Positions 45,115 through 55,833 of a stretch of 64,000 nucleotides of DNA are shown here, piece by piece. The notes under the pieces are model-generated. The model was given only the letters and a program-made list of their open reading frames with translations, was not told the origin of the DNA and ran no database searches. Position 1 is the stretch's first letter; every line of letters starts with the position of its first letter. The position numbers were made by a program, and so were the translations under genes. This DNA is from Deroplatys truncata. Its lineage: Eukaryota; Arthropoda; Insecta; Mantodea; Mantidae. Where the stretch lies: positions 39,051,501 to 39,115,500 of the forward strand of contig CM060989.1 of assembly GCA_030765065.1 (NCBI GenBank). Direction: 5' to 3'.

Positions 45115-45735
45115 CAACAAAAATTCGATACCGAGATTTCACCGGAAATACATGTTTTGAGACCCCCTGAATCCAAAAAAAGCATTTTTAGAAACATGTC
45201 CGTGTGTGTGTGTGTCTGTCTGTGTGTATCATATGTTTAAGATATTTTATGACAAATAAAATGTATATCTGGAATTTTCTGGGAATGTCTCCAAATGTAT
45301 TCTTCATTGTGAACGACTTTTGCATAACTGGTAAACCATAAGAGATAGACAAAATTTTACTACACAAAAAATGCAGATCGCGTTAAAATACACAATTTAT
45401 GTCATATACATTTTTTTTTGAGTGAACCATTTTCGAGATATTGCTTGTTATTCCCTTTAATTTTCCAATACTTATACTTTTTCTCAAATTCGTTATTCAT
45501 TATTTTTTTGTCCTGGTAATGCAAAGAGAATGGAATACTCCACAAAGCAACCAGCTCTTAAAATATTTGATTATAGTTTAAAGCCTACCATATTCCCCTT
45601 GCATCTAAGGAAAATTAGCAATAAGATTAACATCTCGATATTTCGATTAACATGAAGCATATGGGGAATAAGCGTTTGTAAAAATAGTTTGTACAAGAGT
45701 AGAAAAAGTCATGCGAGTGTCACACATAAGATTTT
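45115..45735 (+). mobile_element. Family H, F orientation, start and centre deleted
   Basis: Begins inside the element at AAAATTCGATACCGAGATTT. The GT microsatellite (45204-45230) joins directly to ATCATATGTTTAAGAT. The end GCGAGTGTCACACATAAGAT is complete. Confidence 0.8.
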
Positions 45736-45966
45736 TTGTCCTGGTAATGCAAAGAGAATGGAATACTCCACATAGCAACCAGCTCTTAAAATATTTGACT
45801 ATAACTTAAAGCCTACCAATTCCCCTTGCATCTACAAGAAAATTATCAATAAGATTAACATCTCGATATCTCGATTAACATGAAGCATATGGAGAAAAAG
45901 CGTTTGTAAAAATAGTTTGTACAAGAGTAGAGAAAGTCATGTGAGTGTAACACATCAGATTTTTTA
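45736..45966 (+). mobile_element. Family H, tandem partial tail (231 bp)
   Basis: Directly after the previous copy. It starts TTTTGTCCTGGTAATGC at the internal T run and ends GTAACACATCAGATTTTTT. It mirrors the unit at 23167-23388. Confidence 0.82.
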
Positions 45967-46700
45967 AACAGTTTATCATCAATGCTCGAATTAGCTAATT
46001 ATGCCACATCTTGAGCAATTTTAAAGTGTAGCTAAAGTCATATGCCAGCTTTTTAAGTTCATTCTCTCATCTATGATGATAATGTGTTTATATCGCTTTT
46101 TATAACGTCTGAGGGGCAAGCTTATAAGAAACAGGGTTTAAATTCAAAATTATCACAACAAATGTTAAGTTTTATTCTAATAATTGGCGTGTACTTGGCC
46201 TGAAACAGACAAAAGAGATACGTCCTGCCTAAATCCAACGCAGTTCTGGCTCATATCACGATGGTTCTGGTGACGTAAACACAATGCGTTATGTTATGTA
46301 TGCCAAGTCCAATAATGAGGATTCCGACAAGTCAAGGTCAGCTAACAAAGGGCGGAAATATTAAGCCAGTCAGCTATTGTTATAACGTTCCTTGGTACTC
46401 TGCGTGTCGCTAAACTGCAGATACATAATATAATATGCATGCACTTGCCAGACTGCACTACGGAAACGACGTACCACCTAACACATGGTGTGTGTCTGCA
46501 ACTCTTTTGAGAAATCTGAACAGGTAGCATGCTTAAGCCTGGAGGAAGAAGGGGATGTGCTGATGGGAGTGATGTTAGTGATGATCAAGATCCAGGTTTT
46601 GATTTACCAAAGTGTTTGAAAATGACAGTGATACCGAGATTTGTTTAACTTATTAAAATTAGTGTACACAGTTATAAATTAAATGCTATAAAAGTAAAGA
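45967..46700. other. No gene recognised
   Basis: No supported feature. Confidence 0.5.
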
Positions 46701-46704
46701 GTGT

Positions 46705-47968
46705 AGGTACGACGTAGCCGTTGTTGTTTCAAAAAAGTGACTATGGTAGAAAGTACCGACCTTATAAAGCTTAAGTTTGAAGTTTGACCATGCTACGTTG
46801 TTTAGTAATTGTCTGGCAGCCATTAATAGCGAACTCTCTCAGCGAATTTGTAAACATGGATAAAACTCGCCATCGTTATGTGATGCAATACTTTCGTTTG
46901 AAAGGTGTTAGTCCAACTAACATTAAAGCTGAGCTAGATTCTACTCTGGAGTAGTCTGCTCCTTCGTTTACAACAGTAAAATATTGGGTGGCAGAGTTTA
47001 AGCAAGGCCGTACGAGCTGCCAAGACAAACATCGCAGTGGTCGACCAAATGAGGTGACCACGCCAGAAATTGTGAAGAAAATCCACAAAATGCTCTTGGG
47101 ATGATCGTCGACTGAACGCGCGCGAGCTAGCAGACATCGTAGGCATTTCAAAAAGTGCTGTATATCGCATACTAACTGAAAATTTAGATATGTGAAAGCT
47201 GTGCGCAAGATGGGTGCCGCGTTTACTCACAATGGAACAAAATCAGCATCGTGAGGATGTTTCAGTCGAGTGTTTGGCGATGTTTCGCTGCAATAAAGCA
47301 GAGTTTTTGCGTCGATTCATAACCATGGATGAAACATGGGTCCATCACTTCACACCTGAGACGAAGGAACAGTCAAAACAGTGGATTGAAAGGGGAGAAA
47401 CGGCTCCAAAGAAGGTGAGACGTTCCATTTGCAGGAAAGGTCATGGCGTCATTTATTTTGGAATGTGTGTGGAATAATTTTCATTGATTATCTTCAAAAA
47501 GGAAAAGCAATCAATGGCGAGTATTATGCAAACTTACTGCAGCATTTGAATGATGAACTCGAGCAAAAACGGCAGCATTTAGCGAAAAAGAAAGTTCTGT
47601 TTCATCAAGACAATGCACCAGTTCACACATCAATTATCGCTATGGCCAAAATCAATTAGTTACAGTTAGAATTGCTTCCTCGTGCACCCTATTCGCCAGA
47701 TTTAGCTCCCTCTGATTATTTTCTATTTCCAAAGTTGAAGAAATAGCTTGGTGCTAACAGATTTGCGAACAGTGAAGAGCTGGAATCTGCAGTTGATGGC
47801 TATTTTGCAGAACTCGATGGATCTCAGTAAAAACAGGGTATCGAAGCTACTGAACATCGCTGGGAAAAGTGTATCGAACTGAAAGAAGATTATGTAGAGA
47901 AATAAAGATGTTTTTTCACAAAATTTTTGTTTTCTTTGTTAGGTAGGGTACTTCTGGGACAGCCCTCG
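46705..47968 (+). mobile_element. Mariner element, copy 2 of the 38 kb family
   Basis: Closely similar to 38292-39569. The right end CTTCTGGGACAGCCCTCG is followed by TA (47969-47970). The left end is eroded, so 46705 is approximate. Confidence 0.85.
46856..47905 (+). pseudogene. Mariner transposase, broken
   Basis: Begins MDKTRHRYVMQYFRLKGVSP, with a TAG after the STLE residues. The DNA-binding part shifts frame after KIHKMLLG. From 47214 it is open: CNKAEFLRRFITMDETWVHH (first Asp), KEQSKQWIERGETAPKK. A frameshift near 47460 then leads to IDYLQKGKAINGEYYANLL and HQDNAPVHTS (second Asp). TAG follows KIN. Downstream PYSPDLAPSDYFLFP (third Asp) and CIELKEDYVEK finish it. Catalytic residues are conserved, but at least two stops and two shifts disable it. 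Confidence 0.9.
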
Positions 47969-47970
47969 TA

Positions 47971-48482
47971 GCTGTCTTCCCCACTATAACTACTACAAGA
48001 ACATACACAGTCTTATGAACAAAGCCTGACCGTCTCGAGCGCTCGCGGAAGCACCCGATTCGAGCTCGTCTCTCAGAGCCTGCGAGTTTTAAACTGACCG
48101 AGCATACATATAAATTATATTTAACTTTTCTTCTTAGTTTAAAGTGATAATGTGATTTACATTATTTAGTGGGAAAAAATGTGTAACTTTCAAATTCTTT
48201 ATCCAGGTTTTCAACGAAACTACGGAGCGTTAAATTCTGATACCGACGGCGGCTATTGAATCTCCCTAGAGAAGTTTACACAAAGGATCAACGATTCGGA
48301 ATGCCACTCTTAACCGAAATAACAATTACTACTCCATGTTCTGCTGTCGACGTGGGAACGTGCGATACGCCACTCAAATATCAGTTAGATGCTTACAGGC
48401 TTAACTTGCCCGACCTCCTGTTGCGTAGCGGACAAGCTCAGTTATTTTCTCATGCTTTAAAAAAATTAGTTTCTGTCTTTCA
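47971..48482. other. No gene recognised
   Basis: The frame 48256-48525 (89 residues) has no recognised domain and overlaps the start of a family H copy. Confidence 0.5.
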
Positions 48483-48968
48483 TTTTTACTTTCTCTCCCA
48501 TCTACCGTTAGTAGGTAAGATGTAATGTATTCCACCCAAAAAGTTTATCTCGAGACTCCCTGACCCCCTTCCACCAAAAGTAGCAGATTAAATTAAATAC
48601 CAAGCTTGTTATTTGAGTACATCTTTCAGTGATGCAACACAAAAATTTTCACGATAATCTCCAACCCAACTACCCTTTGCATGGAAAATTATTCGTTACG
48701 ATTTTGATTAAAGCACTTGAAGTTTTAATACAAATACATGACAAATAAAGTGTATATCTTGAACTTTTTCGAAGTAACCTGTGAAGACCTCTTCTTTCTG
48801 AATGACTTTTGTGTCATTGATAAACCGTAAGAGATAGACAAAATCTTACTGCACAAAAATGTAGATCTTGTCAAAGCACGCAATTTATGTACAGTAAAAT
48901 GTTTTGTGTTGTTTACCATTTCCGAGATATTCTTTGTTATTGGTTTGAATTTTCAAATACTTTTACTA
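48483..48968 (+). mobile_element. Family H, F orientation, subfamily 2, tail missing
   Basis: Starts TTTACTTTCTCTCCCATCTA with hairpin CTACC/GGTA. It ends at TTTTCAAATACTTTTACTA, where the next copy begins. Confidence 0.75.
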
Positions 48969-49458
48969 TTTACTTTCTCTACCGCGTACCTAGTAGGTAG
49001 AGGAGGTATTGCATTCCACTAAAACATTCGATACCGAGATTTCACCGGAAATATGTTTTGAGGCCTCCTGAAACCAAAAAAGGCATTTTTAGAAAAAGGT
49101 CCATGGGATCATGTGTGTGAACAAATATAACTCTAAGCGAAAAGTCGGATAAATATCAACCTTGTTATTTAAGTTCTGTAACTTCCAAAGATGCGACATG
49201 AAGATTTTCAAGAAAAAATTCCCCACCCCAAATTACCCTTACATAGAATATTTTTCGAACTCGTTTTCTTTTCTTCTGAAAAATGACTAACGATTTTGAT
49301 TAAAATGCCACATATTATAGATGTTTACGTGACAAACAAAATGTATATCTTGAATTTTTTGGGAATAGCCTGTGAAGTCCTCTTCATTCGGAAGGAATTT
49401 TGTATAACCGGTAAACGTTAAGCGATAGACGCTAACGCACAACGTTATATTATAGGAG

Positions 49459-50411
49459 TATATGCAGGTGGATCATTGAGAGTGTACAATATCTCCAAAA
49501 CTAAGCAATGTAGAAAGAAACGTCTTGAATAAAACTTGCTTGATATTATGGAGAGAAGTATCGTGTTCTATTTGGAGAACGTTGTGATGGTCATTTTAGG
49601 GTCAATTCAATGTTGTTTTTTTTTAATGGGAACCTACCTTTTTAGGTTGTTTTCTCACTCCTAATAAAAAACTAAACAACAATTGTATAAAGCACTTTGC
49701 AATTGTTCTTACACCAACGTAAATAACTAAAATTCTGAATGGCCCTGTACGAAGAGCGCAATGAATGGTTGGACCATTCATGGATGATCATTTAAGGATC
49801 AATAAATTGGAATTGAGTTTTTATTTGGGGACACTCTTTAACTGCCGTAGTCCTTAGCGTCTCATTGTATATTGGCGTGAAAGACCGATAATTTTGCTCA
49901 GAGGTCTCTTTATCAGGCTTGAGGTTCTTCTACGTGCTGTAAATGCACTACAAGGGACCACCGGCTTTATTTCCCTTTCGAAGGAAGCCATGCTATGGAT
50001 TTTTACGCACGCAAAAAATCCATCGCCCTCCGCCGGGTTTGAAACCTCGACCTCTGGAACTAGAGGCTAGCGTGGTAACCACTACACCACGGAGGACGAC
50101 TATTTGAGGGTTCAAGTTATGTTTCGTAATTCGAAACCAACTTTTTTTTAATCCTTATTCCTCATCACAAAATAAACAGTTTTTTATAAACCATTTTCTA
50201 ATGAAGAAACAGCATACAAAATGTAGGTTCCCATTTAAAAAGATTAAACTGGCCCTAAAATGAACCATCATAACGTCCTCCAAACAAAACACGACTAGTG
50301 GCATTTACTTTCCCCCATAATATCAAGCAACTTTTACTAAAGACATTTCTTTCTACAACGTTTAGTTTTGAAGATATTTAGTCTCGATCTAAATGGTCCA
50401 CCCTCTTTATA
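49459..50411. mobile_element. Long-TIR element at TA, with a SINE inside
   Basis: The left arm (TATATGCAGGTGGATCATT, AAAACTAAGCAATGTAGAAA, TTGCTTGATATTATGG, then a GGGAACCTACC block) is mirrored at the right (about 50165-50411). Arms are about 200 bp. The borders lie at TATA-like sites. A SINE (49805-50098) fills the centre. Confidence 0.75.
49805..50098 (-). mobile_element. SINE with tRNA-like head, family shared with 59530
   Basis: On the minus strand the head (50098-50027) reads TCCTCCGTGGTGTAGTGGTT with A box, and AGGTTTCAAACCCGG as B box. CCTCCG and CGGAGG could pair like an acceptor stem. The body continues with GGTGGTCCCTTGTAG and CCTCAAGCCTGATAAAGAG. Its match along head and body to 59530-59760 argues for a SINE rather than a tRNA gene. 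Confidence 0.8.
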
Positions 50412-50864
50412 ACACACAATTTATTTCAAATAACTTTTCTTGTGGCATCTGCCATTTCCGAGATATCCGTTATTAATGGTTTTAATCATTCAACACTTAG
50501 CCATTCTTTTAAAGTCCTGTCGATTTTCAGCTGTATCTCGCGTTGTCTTGGGAACACATATAGCATACAGCTCTAAAACATTTGACTATCGCTGTTCCCT
50601 TTGAAGCTATAACGAAATGTGTAATATAGCTGTTTATGCAAAGATTTGTTTCGATTAAAATAAAGTATACAGAAAAGTAAGCTTTCATAAGAATAGCTTG
50701 TATACACACTAATAAAAAATAGAGGATAGAGAAAGTCAAACACACTAGAGTTGTTTTATTGTCAAAGCGATAACACAGGGGTGTCAAATGCTTTTGGTCT
50801 CTACTCGCCACCTCTAACTTCTAAGTATATGCTAAAGTGCGAATTAAGAAAACTTTTTTTTTTA

Positions 50865-51005
50865 ACCGAGCGGGATGGCTCAGGCGGTAAAGTCTGTGGC
50901 CCACATTCGGGAGGTCCCGTGGGCCGACCAATCTGTCTGAGGTTTTATCGTGGTTTTCCTCAGTCGCCAAGGTAAATACCGGATTGGATATTTAAGTCTA
51001 AATAA
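50865..51005 (+). mobile_element. SINE with tRNA-like head next to the minisatellite
   Basis: The head ACCGAGCGGGATGGCTCAGG matches that at 6151, with CATTCGGGAGGTCC after it; the B box region is shortened. The body runs to GATATTTAAGTCTAAATAA. The minisatellite begins about 45 bp later. Confidence 0.65.
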
Positions 51006-51047
51006 TAGTAAAATGAAAAATAAGTGGTAATAACGAATGCTATTCAC

Positions 51048-52535
51048 CCTAACGCCATCTGCACGGCACGAAGCAGAAGATCCAACTGCAAGATGGCATC
51101 TCCAGAGACCTAGAAGGCTAACCGCCTTTCCGTGTGGGGGCGGCGGTTGGACTGGACGGCACCCTAATGCCATCTGCACGGCATGAAGCAGTAGTTACAG
51201 GGATGAGACCTACAAGGTTAACTGTCCGCCTTTCTGTGTGAGGGCGGCGGTTGGACTGAACGGCACCCTAATGCCATCTGTACGGCAGACAATGAGACCT
51301 ACAAGGTTAACTGTCCGCCTTTCTGTGTGAGGGCGGCGGTTGGACTGAACGGCACCCTAATGCCATCTGCACGGTATGAAGCAGTAGTTACAGGGATGAG
51401 ACCTACAAGGTTAACTGTCCGCCTTTCTGTGTGAGGGCGGCGGTTGGACTGGACGGCACCCTAATGCCATCTGTACGGCAGACAATGAGACCTACAAGGT
51501 TAACTGTCCGCCTTTCTGTGTGAGGGCGGCGGTTGGACTGAACGGCACCCTAATGCCATCTGCACGGTATGAAGCAGTAGTTACAGGGATGAGACCTACA
51601 AGGTTAACTGTCCGCCTTTCTGTGTGAGGGCGGCGGTTGGACTGAACGGCACCCTAATGCCATCTGCACGGTATGAAGCAGTAGTTACAGGGATGAGACC
51701 TACAAGGTTAACTGTCCGCCTTTCTGTGTGAGGGCGGCGGTTGGACTGAACGGCACCCTAATGCCATCTGTACGGCAGACAATGAGACCTAGAAGGTTAA
51801 CTGTCCGCCTTTCTGTGTGAGGGCGGCGGTTGGACTGGACGGCACCCTAATGCCATCTGTACGGCAGACAATGAGACCTAGAAGGTTAACTGTCCGCCTT
51901 TCTGTGTGAGGGCGGCGGTTGGACTGGACGGCACCCTAATGCCATCTGTACGGCAGACAATGAGACCTAGAAGGTTAACTGTCCGCCTTTCTGTGTGAGG
52001 GCGGCGGTTGGACTGAACGGCACCCTAATGCCATCTGCACGGTATGAAGCAGTAGTTACAGGGATGAGACCTACAAGGTTAACTGTCCGCCTTTCTGTGT
52101 GAGGGCGGCGGTTGGACTGGACGGCACCCTAATGCCATCTGTACGGCAGACAATGAGACCTAGAAGGTTAACTGTCCGCCTTTCTGTGTGAGGGCGGCGG
52201 TTGGACTGGACGGCACCCTAATGTCATCTGCACGGCAGACAATGAGACCTAGAAGGTTAACTGTTCGCCTTTCTGTGTGAGGGCGGCGGTTGGACTGGAC
52301 GGCACCCTAATGCCGTGTGCACGGCACGAAACATTCGGTCTCTGCGACACCTGACGGAGCGGGTGGTTACAGGAATGAGACCTAGAAGGCTAACTGTCCG
52401 CCTTTATATGGGGCGGCGGTTGGACTGGACGGCACCCTAATGCCGTGTGCACGGCAGGAAACATTCGGTCTCTGTACACCTGACGGAGCGGGTTGTTGCA
52501 GGGATGAGACCTAGAAAACTAACCGCCCATCACAT
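51048..52535. repeat. GC-rich minisatellite with two alternating unit lengths
   Basis: About 15 units, each with GGCACCCTAATGC and GTGTGAGGGCGGCGGTTGG. Measured between successive GGCACCCTAATGC starts (51158, 51262, 51351, 51455, 51544, 51648, 51752, 51841, 51930, 52019, 52123, 52212, 52301, 52431) the spacings are 104, 89, 104, 89, 104, 104, 89, 89, 89, 104, 89, 89 and 130. The 104 bp unit has an extra GTATGAAGCAGTAGTTACAG-type insert. The outer units are more diverged. No coding role is seen. Confidence 0.95.
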
Positions 52536-52539
52536 ATCG

Positions 52540-53280
52540 TTCTTAAGAGTTATCCACCAACAGTCCAAGGAGTTAATGCGACGTAAAATAGAATAAACAA
52601 AACAAAAAAAAACTTTTTAGTCGACATGTACATGGGCTTTGCTTTTACATAAAGTGACATGTTAACCTTATGAGAAAGCTGGAATGTTGTATGAGAAACG
52701 ATTACAAACGAATGATCAAACGGGTCAAGTTTTCAAGAACTCAAATACAGTGCAGGACAGTTAGTAACTTTCTTCAATCCACGAAGCGTGTTAATGGTAA
52801 TACCGTTAAGTCCACATTTCACCGACAGACCTTTAGCTGTAACACATTGAGAAGCACTAAAAAGCACAATCAGGGATAGAAATAAAGGTGCCATTTGGAA
52901 GCATAAACAAAATATCTTCTTTATCTATGCGAGACCTGAAGTGAATATCACTTGATGACCGATAGAAACTGGTGCCTGCCCCAAACAGACTGCTCGGCGG
53001 CACAAGTCAGGTACAGCAACCGGTTTTTCGTAAGTGTAACGTAACACCGGTTGTGAGGTCATGGGCAGGACCTTGCACTGGGTAACGAGGGGTCAGGGTA
53101 ACCACAGGCCTAGCTTCCCTAGAGAATAAAAAATTTTAGCACGGTTACGCCCAGGACACTCTTTATTGATGTTACATGTTGGTATTGAATATACGTCTGC
53201 CCTATTTATGAAATTCACCTGTAAGTATTAACGAGGGATTACAATTTCTGTATCTCCTTGCATAATTCCTCTCTTTCTTA
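52540..53280. other. No gene recognised
   Basis: The frame 52670-52879 has no domain. No repeat family identified. Confidence 0.5.
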
Positions 53281-53932
53281 TGCAAAAAGCAACATACAAT
53301 CCAGGAAATGAGGAAGCAGACAGGGAAGCCAAAAAAGCAATTTTGCCACCTCCAGTGGAAGAATTGCTAGTGCTCTACAGAGATGCTCAGTTATTTTTTT
53401 AGCAGACCAACTGTCAAATGGAAGCAAGACTGGACCATTAAAACATCAACCAAACTCCACATAGTTAGGAAAGGCTCCACAAAACCCTCCACATTGCAGA
53501 CTCTAAAAAGAAAACATCACGTTTACGAATAGACCATTCACGCCTAACCCATTCCTTCTTACTCGCCAAAGAAAATGCTCCTCACTGCGAGACCTGCACC
53601 ATCGAACACCTCATCACTAAATGCACAAGTTATACCATGGAGAGAAGAAGACATAACATCCCTAAAGATATATTTTTAGCTTTAAACAACCCTACTCATT
53701 TCAAAAAACATGTTTTTACTTGAAAGACATCAAACTGTATAACAAGATTTAAATATAACACATCAAATAAAAATAGATAATAGGTTATACTGTTCTAGCT
53801 GTTCAAGACTTAATAATATAAAATATGTTTATAACAATGTATCACAATTATTGTATTATTTAATCAATGTAAAGTATACAATGTATTATTATTGTACTCG
53901 TATGTATGGATATAAGTCGCGATATGACCTAG
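53281..53932 (+). pseudogene. LINE 3' end, sister of 5273-6095
   Basis: The plus strand reads NPGNEEADREAKKAILPPPV (end of RNase H), SRLRIDHSRLTHSFLLAKEN, HCETCTIEHLITKC (cysteine knuckle) and MERRRHNIPKDIFLALNN. The 3' UTR ends ATAAGTCGCGATATGACCTA. It is 5'-truncated before the RNase H catalytic part. Stops occur, for example after the residues of RDAQLFF. The shared 3' border with the 5 kb copy marks the true LINE end. Confidence 0.82.
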
Positions 53933-53983
53933 TAGTCAAAGCGACTATAAACAAAGAAAAATAACAATAGCAGACTGCCTCTG

Positions 53984-54175
53984 TGCTCGAGTGGTCAGCG
54001 TTCTGCCTTCTAACCAGGAGGTCTTGGGTGCGATTCTCGGCTAGGACGGGTGCCCCAAAATGAAGCTCCAATTAGACAATAGCATTCTGGGTTTCCAACA
54101 AAAGTCGAATGCTGCAGTGTTTTTCGGCATTATAAGATAGGTGTTCATACATAAAATACAATGATTTTATGAAAG
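53984..54175 (+). mobile_element. SINE with tRNA-like head
   Basis: CCTCTGTGCTCGAGTGGTCA (A-box-like) and CTTGGGTGCGATTCTCGG (B-box-like) stand at tRNA spacing. A short body follows, ending in an A-rich run at 54172-54185. It lies about 50 bp after the LINE 3' end. Confidence 0.6.
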
Positions 54176-54185
54176 AAAAAAAAAT

Positions 54186-55038
54186 CGTCCTAAGAAGGCG
54201 CCCACTCTAGACCAATTCTGTTCAGATATTTCTGTAATTAAATGCTTCTAAAGTCTATAGTGAAATTGTATGATCATACACGCAAATTATTACTTGGAAA
54301 TTCAATTTCTGTACTACCGATTCCTAAAACTTCCCTATGGAGAGGAAAATTCGTACAGTTCCACACACGCACACAGAGAATGATAGAATCACCGTCCGCT
54401 TTTTTTTTATCAATAACCCAACTTACTGCGTAAAACTGCTATAAATATCCTGCAATGAATGTATTGTCGTACATGGTGGTGTTCAGCACCGGCCGACTGA
54501 TTGGTTGGAGAGAGAAGGAGAGCGGCGCTCTACTCGACGTAAATGCCAGAAATGCCTTCGAGACGCAACGAGATACTTCTGGATTGTTTTGCCCCGCCTC
54601 CTGCGAACTATCTAAGCTCCTGAGAAGTGAGTTTTTGTTGCTGATGCGACAAAGTGTTGGTTACTCAGTGTGAGATTTTGATGACAGTTGTAGCGTACAG
54701 TGACTGCTCCTACTCGAGCAATTAGAACTCCCGCGTTCGACACCCCAATGAGTGAAAAGGAAAGAGGAAGGTCTTTTTTTTTTCAATAATTGCATACTAG
54801 CACGAAGCGGCGATTTTTGTTTCCGTTAAACGAGCAAATACTTAGAGGTTATGCTCTCCTCTCTTCTCTCCCTTTCAGACTTCCCCGCGCGAATTTTTAG
54901 CTGTTAAAGGTAATACAATATGCGTTACATCTAAATACTTGTTGTAATTGCTGTTCATTTCGATTGGATTAACGTAAAGTTGGAGCAAGAATACATATAA
55001 TCATGAAACCTGGAGGTGTATTGTATTATTCTCCATGC
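54186..55038. other. No gene recognised
   Basis: The frames at 54242-54673 show no domain. A weak tRNA-like patch near 54690-54750 is not supported. Confidence 0.45.
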
Positions 55039-55039
55039 T

Positions 55040-55795
55040 TATTGTTTCTAGTTACGTAGACCAGTACCTTTAACAAAGATTTTAGACTATTAACTAGACT
55101 CTTTCCTGGGAGATCTCCTATTGAGCCAATCACTCCCAGGTGTTCATATCTTCGCGTGATTAGCGCTTTGCAGTCGAAGATTGTATGAGAGGCAGTTTCC
55201 TCTTCATCACATAACCTGCAAATTGGGAGATACCCATTATATGAAAATATTTTCTCACTCTACAGTGACTTGTAAAGACGCCTAATATTACGCTCATTTG
55301 TGCCCGACTGGGACTTAAGATTTTTAGTAAAAGATAGTGTTGGTCTCAAAAAAATTCTCTTATATGTCTATGTCCTTCCACTTGTGCCCATTGTTCCTGG
55401 TGGTTATTTGTAAGCCATTTTGAGATGATTCTCCTTATAATGGTTAAGGGAATGCCAAATACTGACTCAGGGCCAATAGACTTTTGAGCAGAATCTTTGC
55501 TAGGCTGTCTGCTTTTCATTGCCTATTTCCCCTATATGCCCTGGCACCCATTCAAGTGTTACCTTGTTATGTTTCGTCATTTTATGAAGTTTTGTAGGCA
55601 GTTTCAGACTACCATGGTTGTGATATGGCTGCTTGCAATTGTACTGTTCATTTACCCCGTGTTAAAAGAATTCGTGTCCATTATCACTGTGGCAACCGCA
55701 CTGTACAAAAGGTCAATGACACGGAATGTTAGCTGCCACTCGCTCAAAACACTACTTTTCTATCTTCTGTAGGTTCTTTTTCCAGTCTCTTACGG
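55040..55795 (-). pseudogene. LINE RNase H and cysteine-knuckle fragment, third family
   Basis: The minus strand reads LEWVPGHIGEIGNEKQTA (RNase H last block) and further on CRLCDEEETASHTIFDC (CCHC knuckle), RRYEHLGVIGSIGDLPGK and SLVN. The order and spacing fit the C-terminal end of an arthropod LINE ORF2. Many stops and shifts. The sequence differs from the LINEs at 5 kb, 20 kb and 33 kb. The plus-strand frame 55497-55772 is its shadow. Confidence 0.78.
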
Positions 55796-55833
55796 TGGTT
55801 TTTACTACGTTATAACCCTGTACCACTTATAAT

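Larger units (their letters stand above)
48969..50756 (+). mobile_element. Family H, F orientation, subfamily 2, split by a fold-back element
   Basis: 48969-49458 and 50412-50756 are the two halves of one copy. It starts TACTTTCTCTACCGCGTACC with the extended hairpin CTCTACC...GGTAGAG, and ends GGATAGAGAAAGTCAAACAC. Confidence 0.78.

Noticed and set aside
50027-50098. Possible functional tRNA gene (CCTCCG/CGGAGG could pair as an acceptor stem)
   Set aside because: The anticodon and T arms do not fold cleanly, and the downstream body is shared with 59530-59760, so it is a SINE head.
51048-52535. CRISPR-like array
   Set aside because: Units differ in length and are similar throughout, with no unique spacers. 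It is a eukaryotic minisatellite.
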